NCBI RefSeq assembly: GCF_009763255.1 | Contig: NZ_WSJB01000022.1 | Location: 186,001-250,000, forward strand | Reading direction: 5' to 3' | Source of the DNA: Bordetella sp. 02P26C-1 | GTDB lineage: Bacteria; Pseudomonadota; Gammaproteobacteria; Burkholderiales; Burkholderiaceae_B | DNA length: 64,000 nt | Shown: one piece after another, positions 59,472 to 64,000 of the stretch | How the letters are laid out: the number at the start of each line of letters is the position of its first letter | Position numbering within the stretch: position 1 is the stretch's first letter | Notes under the pieces: generated by a model | What the model was told of the DNA's origin: nothing | What the model saw: the letters and a program-made list of their open reading frames with translations, nothing else | Databases searched by the model: none | Program-made: the position numbers and the translations under genes

Positions 59472-59513
59472 TTTTGCTAAGGCAGGTAGGGAATTAAGCC
59501 CACCTAAAGTGAA

Positions 59514-59984
59514 ATGCGCGAGCTCGATCGTATTGACCTGAAAATCCTGGATATTCTGCAGCGCGAGGGCCGTATTTCCATCACGGAGCTTGCCGAGCGC
59601 ATCAGCCTGTCGGCCACGCCGTGTTCGGAACGCGTCAAGCGGTTAGAGCGCGAGGGTGTCATTACCGGCTATCATGCGCGCGTCAATCCCTCGGCGCTGG
59701 GCCTGAATCTGCTGGTGTTTCTCGAGATCAGGCTATCGGCCAAATCGGGCGATGTTTTCGACAAGGTCAAACAAGAGCTGCTTTATGTACCAGAGGTGAT
59801 GGAATGCCATCTGGTGTCGGGCGAGTTCGATTATCTGGTCAAGGCGCGTCTGACAGAGATGAACGAATATCGCCGCCTGCTCGGCGATATTCTGAAGCGA
59901 CTGCCTGCCTCGGCCGAGTCCCACAGCTATGTGGTCATGGAAGAGATCAAGGAAACCTTATCCCTGCCTGTGGCGGGTCACTAG
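59514..59984 (+). CDS. Lrp/AsnC-family transcriptional regulator, probable dadA regulator
   Basis: A 156-residue regulator with an N-terminal helix-turn-helix (LDRIDLKILDILQREGRIS, residues 4-22, and SLSATPCSERVKRLEREG) and a C-terminal RAM ligand domain (ECHLVSGEFDYLVKA near 97-111). Lrp/AsnC proteins form octamers and respond to amino acids. Its divergent position beside dadA, with a dyad between, points to control by D- or L-alanine, as with DadR. It starts at ATG 59514 with an AGTGAA context and no strong ribosome-binding site. Confidence 0.9.
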   Translation: MRELDRIDLKILDILQREGRISITELAERISLSATPCSERVKRLEREGVITGYHARVNPSALGLNLLVFLEIRLSAKSGDVFDKVKQELLYVPEVMECHLVSGEFDYLVKARLTEMNEYRRLLGDILKRLPASAESHSYVVMEEIKETLSLPVAGH

Positions 59985-59999
59985 AGGCCTCACCCCTGT

Positions 60000-60836
60000 A
60001 TGCAACCCAAAAAGTATCCCTTTATGGCACGGTTGTCGCGGTATTTTTTCCTCGGCCTGATCACGGCCCTGCCGATTGTCCTGACGCTGTATGTGCTGTT
60101 TATTTTCCTGGCCTGGACGGAGCGCGCGGCCTTGGCGTTCTTGGGTCCGTTCATTGGCGGGTTTTATATTCCGGGCATGGGGCTGGCGCTGGGAGTGCTC
60201 GGTATTCTGTTGATCGGATACTTGGTCTCTAAAGAGCGCGTTCAACGTATCTTTTACTTCCTGGAGATGCCTTTCACGAATATTCCCGTCGTGAAAAGCA
60301 TTTATTCCTCGCTCAAGAGCTTCGCCGATTACTTTACGCCCAATGCAAAATCGGACACGCAGCATGTGGTGGTGCTGCGTATTCCTGGCCAGCCGCTTGA
60401 ACTCGTCGGCCTGATCACGCGACGCAATACCGAAGGGCTACCCGAGGGGTTTATGCAAGGCGAACGAGTGGCCGTGTACCTGCCCATGGGTTACATGATT
60501 GGTGGATACACCGTCTTTGTGCCGGCCGAATGGGTGCAGCCCATCGATATGTCGGTGGAAGAAGCCATGCGGGCTTCGCTCATCGCGTGGATGGCGCGCG
60601 CCCCGGGAGAACCTTATACCCCTCCCCCGGCCCCTGCTCCGTCACCGGAACCCACTGAGACTGCGGCTCCTGCTTCCTCTCCGGATACGACGGAGACTCC
60701 GACGCCTGCTCCGGCGCCAGTATCGATTTCCACCTCCGCGGCGGCGGCGCCTTCCGCTTCAGTATCGGCCGCCGCGCCTGTATCGACCTCGGCACCTGCA
60801 ACCGGGGAACCGGCAGACGGCCACAAACCTTTATAA
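60000..60836 (+). CDS. DUF502-family membrane protein with Pro/Ala-rich C-terminus
   Basis: A 278-residue inner-membrane protein. Two hydrophobic helices near 16-40 and 48-74, with LITALPIVLTLYVLF, are followed by the DUF502 domain (PVVKSIYSSLKSFADYF near 96-112, AVYLPMGYMIGGY, VFVPAEWVQPIDMSVEEAM). From about residue 205 it is Pro/Ala/Ser/Thr-rich and probably disordered. The function of DUF502 is unknown. Start is the ATG at 60000; ATG 60024 would also give a complete domain. It lies 15 bp downstream of the Lrp-type gene and upstream of a membrane nuclease-like gene. Confidence 0.85.
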   Translation: MQPKKYPFMARLSRYFFLGLITALPIVLTLYVLFIFLAWTERAALAFLGPFIGGFYIPGMGLALGVLGILLIGYLVSKERVQRIFYFLEMPFTNIPVVKSIYSSLKSFADYFTPNAKSDTQHVVVLRIPGQPLELVGLITRRNTEGLPEGFMQGERVAVYLPMGYMIGGYTVFVPAEWVQPIDMSVEEAMRASLIAWMARAPGEPYTPPPAPAPSPEPTETAAPASSPDTTETPTPAPAPVSISTSAAAAPSASVSAAAPVSTSAPATGEPADGHKPL

Positions 60837-60851
60837 GTACCGGCGGATCGT

Positions 60852-61427
60852 ATGAAGTTGATGGCTCGGAATTCCCTTTTCGGCATCCTGCTGCGCTCGC
60901 GCTGGTGGGCGAGTCTGTTGGTGGCTGCCGCGCTGGTGTTCATTGGCATCGCGGTAACGCCCCCCGCGTATGCGCTATTTCCCCTCTTCGGCGCGGTGCC
61001 TTTTTTGGTGATCGCCGCGATCGCGGCATGGAAACAGCGCAATCGCCCCTCCGCCGCGCGCGTTGAACGGACCACGCAAACGCTGGCCGCGCTGTCCTGG
61101 TCTGAATTCGCCACTCGTTTACAAACGGCGCTAAAAGCGGATGGCTGTCAGGTCCAACCCATCACAGGCGGCGCGGCGGACTTTGACCTCGCCCGGCCGG
61201 GCGCCGGGCGCGCCGTGCTATCCGCTCGTCGTTGGAAGGCGGCCCATACCGGGGTCGAACCTCTGCAACGCTTGCAATCCGCGCGCACCGCGGCAGGAGC
61301 CACCGAGGCGGTTTATGTCACGCTCGGTGAACTGTCGCCAGCGGCACGCGCGTACGCCGAAGCGAACAAAATCGCTGTCATGGACGCCGAATCCCTGGCC
61401 CAGTTGTTCAGACGTCAGCCGTTATAA
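60852..61427 (+). CDS. membrane-anchored restriction-endonuclease-like (Mrr_cat) protein, probably catalytically degenerate
   Basis: A 191-residue protein with two N-terminal membrane helices (about residues 18-34 and 43-60) and a cytosolic domain at about 80-190. The order GGAADFDLARPG then AVLSARRWK resembles the Mrr restriction-endonuclease core. Active Mrr-like enzymes have a D then QxK; here Asp112 is followed by Ser124-Ala-Arg126, so the catalytic QxK appears lost. It could be a DNA-binding or protein-interaction domain. It follows the DUF502 gene by 15 bp. Confidence 0.72.
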   Translation: MKLMARNSLFGILLRSRWWASLLVAAALVFIGIAVTPPAYALFPLFGAVPFLVIAAIAAWKQRNRPSAARVERTTQTLAALSWSEFATRLQTALKADGCQVQPITGGAADFDLARPGAGRAVLSARRWKAAHTGVEPLQRLQSARTAAGATEAVYVTLGELSPAARAYAEANKIAVMDAESLAQLFRRQPL

Positions 61428-61564
61428 GCAAGTTGCAGATGCCATCTGCCCGGGCGTAACCCGCACGGTATTACGCTACGGCCTTCTTCTCGGTTTCTAG
61501 CTCTGTCGCCATCGCGCCACCAGGCACGCAACGCTCTGGTGACGTCTCTTTGCGATTTTTAGTC

Positions 61565-61620
61565 AAAACGAAAACAAACAAACTTACGGCTATCCGTTCT
61601 TTTTTCGCTTTTGTTGTTTT
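61565..61620. promoter_or_regulatory. purine/pyrimidine-tract inverted repeat upstream of glpR, candidate operator
   Basis: AAAACGAAAACAAACAAAC (61565-61583) and a TTTTTTCGCTTTTGTTGTTTT tract (61600-61620) face each other with about 16 bp between, as a loose inverted repeat of A/C-rich arms. The second ends 11 bp before the glpR start. Many DeoR/GlpR-family regulators use AT-rich repeated sites and autoregulate. Confidence 0.45.
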
Positions 61621-61631
61621 AAACTACTAAT

Positions 61632-62486
61632 ATGATCCTGAACCCTCGTCAAAGCGCACTTGTGGAAATGGTCCGATCCCAGGGATCGGCCAGTATCGAG
61701 TCCTTGGCTCGCCACTTCGATGTCACGTTGCAGACCGTGCGACGCGACGTCAATTTGCTTGCCGACGCAGGATTGCTATCGCGTTTTCATGGCGGAGTAC
61801 GGATCGAATCCTCGACAATCGAGAACATCGCCTACCGCAAGCGCCAAGGTCTGCATGCCGAAGCCAAGCAGCGCATTGCCCAAGCCGTCGCCGACGCGGT
61901 TCCTGATGGCTGCTCTCTCATTCTCAATATTGGTACGACCACTGAAGCCATCGCGCGTGCGTTGATGCGCCACCGAGGGCTGCGCGTGATTACCAATAAT
62001 CTGCATGTCGCGGACATTTTGGCCGACAACCCTGATTGCGAGGTGATCCTGGCCGGTGGCGTCGTGCGTTCGCGCGATCGCGGCATTGTCGGGGAAGCGA
62101 CGATCGACTTTATCCGCCAATTCAAAGTCGACATCGGACTGATCGGTATTTCCGGCATCGAGACCGACGGCACCCTGCGCGATTACGATTTCCGCGAGGT
62201 GCGCGTCGCGCGCTGCATCATCGAACAATCGCGCGAGGTCTGGCTGGCCGCCGACAGCAGCAAATTCGAGCGCCAGGCGATGGTGGAACTCGCGCATATC
62301 TCGCAGATCAACCGCTTTTTTACCGACGCCCAGCCGCCGGCGCCCCTGGCACAAGCCTTGCAAGATGCAGGCGTGCGATGTGTGGTGGCCGAGCCCGCGG
62401 TGACGCCGGATGCTGACGACACGAGGCTGGAACCGCAAGCTGCGCACCAATCCGCGGCGGAATTTAACCCTTTCTCGCGACCGTAA
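61632..62486 (+). CDS. glpR: DeoR/GlpR-family repressor, probable regulator of glycerol-3-phosphate metabolism
   Basis: A 284-residue DeoR-family repressor. The N-terminal winged helix is at residues 5-58 (SIESLARHFDVTLQTVRRDV, GLLSRFHGGV). The C-terminal sugar-phosphate-sensing domain has LNIGTTTEAIARAL near 97-110, ITNNLHVADIL near 120, and GEATIDFIRQFKVDIGLIGISGI near 155-177. Ends of the protein add a ~30-residue nonconserved tail. It lies 54 bp upstream of glpD, so glycerol-3-phosphate is the likely inducer. ATG 61632 has no strong ribosome-binding site. Confidence 0.9.
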   Translation: MILNPRQSALVEMVRSQGSASIESLARHFDVTLQTVRRDVNLLADAGLLSRFHGGVRIESSTIENIAYRKRQGLHAEAKQRIAQAVADAVPDGCSLILNIGTTTEAIARALMRHRGLRVITNNLHVADILADNPDCEVILAGGVVRSRDRGIVGEATIDFIRQFKVDIGLIGISGIETDGTLRDYDFREVRVARCIIEQSREVWLAADSSKFERQAMVELAHISQINRFFTDAQPPAPLAQALQDAGVRCVVAEPAVTPDADDTRLEPQAAHQSAAEFNPFSRP

Positions 62487-62540
62487 TCGGGCTGGAACGA
62501 CTCTGCACCGATACGTCGAGGGATTTTTACCCCACTTGCC

Positions 62541-64000
62541 ATGACCTCAACTTCTACCGCCTCAGCGATCCCAACCCGCAGCGCGCTGCTCCACACGCTA
62601 AACGACAACACGACCTGGGATGTGATCGTGATCGGTGGCGGTGCCACCGGCTTGGGAACGGCGGTAGATGCGGCCGCTCGCGGCTATCGTACGCTGCTTG
62701 TGGAGGGCGAGGATTTCGCGAAAGGCACATCGAGTAAAGCCACCAAGCTCGTCCATGGTGGTGTGCGCTATCTGGCCCAAGGCAATATCAGTCTGGTGCG
62801 CGAGGCCCTGCACGAGCGTGGTGTGCTCAATCGCAACGCCCCCCATCTGGTATGGCCGCTGGGGTTTGTGGTGCCGGCTTATGGCATGTTCGATCAGCCC
62901 TTCTATGGCGTGGGTCTGAAGATGTATGACATGCTGGCCGGCAAGCTGAACTTGTCGCCCAGCCGCTGGCTGTCTAAACGTGAAACGCTGGCCGAGGCCA
63001 GCACCGTGGCACCGTCGGTCGGCGGACGCAATCTGCGTGGCGGGATCTTGTACTACGACGGCCAGTTCGACGATGCGCGGCTGGCGGTGGCCTTGATGCG
63101 CACTTTGTTCGACCTGGGTGGCACGGCGATCAACTACGCGCGCGTCACGGGCCTGCTGCGCGGCACCACCATGCACAATGGCAAAGACGCGATCGAAGGC
63201 GTGGTCATGCAGGACGTGCTGAGCGGCGCCGAAATCCCCGTGCGGGGTCGCTGCGTGGTCAATGCCACGGGGGTATGGGTCGACAGCGTACGACGCATGG
63301 AGGATGCGCAAGCACCCACCATGGTGGCGCCGAGTCAAGGCGTGCACCTGACCTTGCCACGCGAATTCCTGCCGGGCGACAAGGCCATCCTGATTCCAAA
63401 GACCGATGACGGACGCGTGCTGTTTGTCGTGCCATGGAATGGACATACCATCGTCGGCACCACCGACACACCGCGCGATGACCTCCCGATGGACCCACGC
63501 GCGGGCGACGCCGAAATCGACTTTATTCTGAAAACCGCTGGCCGTTATCTCAGCCGCAGACCGACGCGTGCCGATGTGACCAGCGTCTGGGCGGGGTTAC
63601 GCCCGCTCGTGAAAGCAACGGGCGCCGCGTCCACGAAATCGCTGTCGCGCGAGCATACGATTCTGGTGTCGCAACATGGCCTGGTTACGGTAACCGGCGG
63701 CAAGTGGACCACTTATCGCAAGATGGCTCAGGACGTGATCGACACGGCCATCCAGAACCAGCTACTGCCACAGGCGCATTGCCGCACGGCGGATCTGGCA
63801 TTGCATGGCGCACCCAAAGACGCTGCCAAAAGCGCGATCGCGCACGGCACGCCAGATAGTTACTACGGCACGGACCTGGAGACCTTGCGTGCCCTACCCG
63901 GCTTGGATCATGTGCTGGTCAAAGCCAGTTGCCTGACAGAAGCGCACGTGCGGTACGCTGCACGACATGAACTGGCCCACAGCGTCGAGGATGTGCTGGC
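62541..64000 (+). CDS. glpD: aerobic glycerol-3-phosphate dehydrogenase, 5' part (runs off the window)
   Basis: An FAD enzyme at the inner membrane oxidising glycerol-3-phosphate to dihydroxyacetone phosphate and feeding electrons to quinone. Translated from ATG 62541, 486 codons lie in the window with no stop. The FAD motif reads VIVIGGGATGLGTAVDAA near 29-46, followed by GTSSKATKLVHGGVRYLAQG near 62-81, the GlpD/GlpA signature. FYDGQFDDARL-like (YYDGQFDDARLAVALM) near 175 and VTGGKWTTYRKMAQD near 383 fit the family. The first 25 residues are unconserved. It is paired with glpR. Confidence 0.95.
   Translation, partial: MTSTSTASAIPTRSALLHTLNDNTTWDVIVIGGGATGLGTAVDAAARGYRTLLVEGEDFAKGTSSKATKLVHGGVRYLAQGNISLVREALHERGVLNRNAPHLVWPLGFVVPAYGMFDQPFYGVGLKMYDMLAGKLNLSPSRWLSKRETLAEASTVAPSVGGRNLRGGILYYDGQFDDARLAVALMRTLFDLGGTAINYARVTGLLRGTTMHNGKDAIEGVVMQDVLSGAEIPVRGRCVVNATGVWVDSVRRMEDAQAPTMVAPSQGVHLTLPREFLPGDKAILIPKTDDGRVLFVVPWNGHTIVGTTDTPRDDLPMDPRAGDAEIDFILKTAGRYLSRRPTRADVTSVWAGLRPLVKATGAASTKSLSREHTILVSQHGLVTVTGGKWTTYRKMAQDVIDTAIQNQLLPQAHCRTADLALHGAPKDAAKSAIAHGTPDSYYGTDLETLRALPGLDHVLVKASCLTEAHVRYAARHELAHSVEDVL

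Noticed and set aside
62598-63446. Minus-strand frame of 282 codons at the right end
   Set aside because: It is antisense to glpD, which is open through the window edge with clear FAD and GlpD motifs.

Overview
The window is a stretch of chromosome from a betaproteobacterium of the Alcaligenaceae (Bordetella/Achromobacter group). The evidence is the rpsB-tsf-pyrH-frr translation operon next to divergent map-glnD, the order surE-pcm-nlpD, the protein sequences themselves, and a moderately high G+C that looks near 60% by eye. The genus is an inference. Coding density is high, operons are tight with many 4-bp ATGA overlaps, and I see no tRNA, rRNA, CRISPR array, insertion sequence or prophage.

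Layout. 1-6.5 kb: frr (only its first codons), pyrH, tsf and rpsB on the minus strand; map and glnD on the plus strand. 6.5-12.2 kb: a dihydrolipoamide-dehydrogenase-type flavoprotein, a fused peroxiredoxin-glutaredoxin, and a copper island (copZ divergent from copA-cueR) whose two promoters are near mirror images, each with a MerR-type dyad in a 19-bp spacer. 12.2-20.8 kb: a GntR/FadR-type regulator divergent from a seven-gene operon (branched-chain-type ABC importer, M20 carbamoylase-type hydrolase, M81/MlrC-type hydrolase), with a perfect 24-bp palindrome between them. 20.8-30.7 kb: rlmD, a TorF-type outer-membrane protein, a Spy-like periplasmic protein, the surE-pcm-nlpD-exonuclease operon, plsY, tsaD and a purine permease. 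30.7-37.5 kb: mgtE, yhbW, a thioredoxin, and an autotransporter with an unusual low-complexity passenger. 37.5-47.9 kb: a YigZ protein, an ABC operon with two different binding proteins, ybiT, an enoyl-CoA hydratase, an HAD-tadA-ldcA operon and a small secreted protein. 48-54 kb: a six-gene Mrp/Pha multisubunit cation/proton antiporter. 54-64 kb: a YhaO-YhaN-like nuclease/ATPase pair, dadA divergent from an Lrp-family regulator, a DUF502 protein with a membrane-anchored Mrr-like protein, then glpR and the start of glpD, which runs off the window.

How it fits together. Most genes are housekeeping: translation, cell envelope, nitrogen signalling, RNA modification and ion homeostasis. The accessory parts most worth attention are the autotransporter with a predicted disordered acidic passenger, the operator-controlled import and hydrolase operon of unknown substrate, the YhaO-YhaN pair, the ABC operon with two binding-protein families, and His-rich extensions on LdcA and the Spy-like protein.
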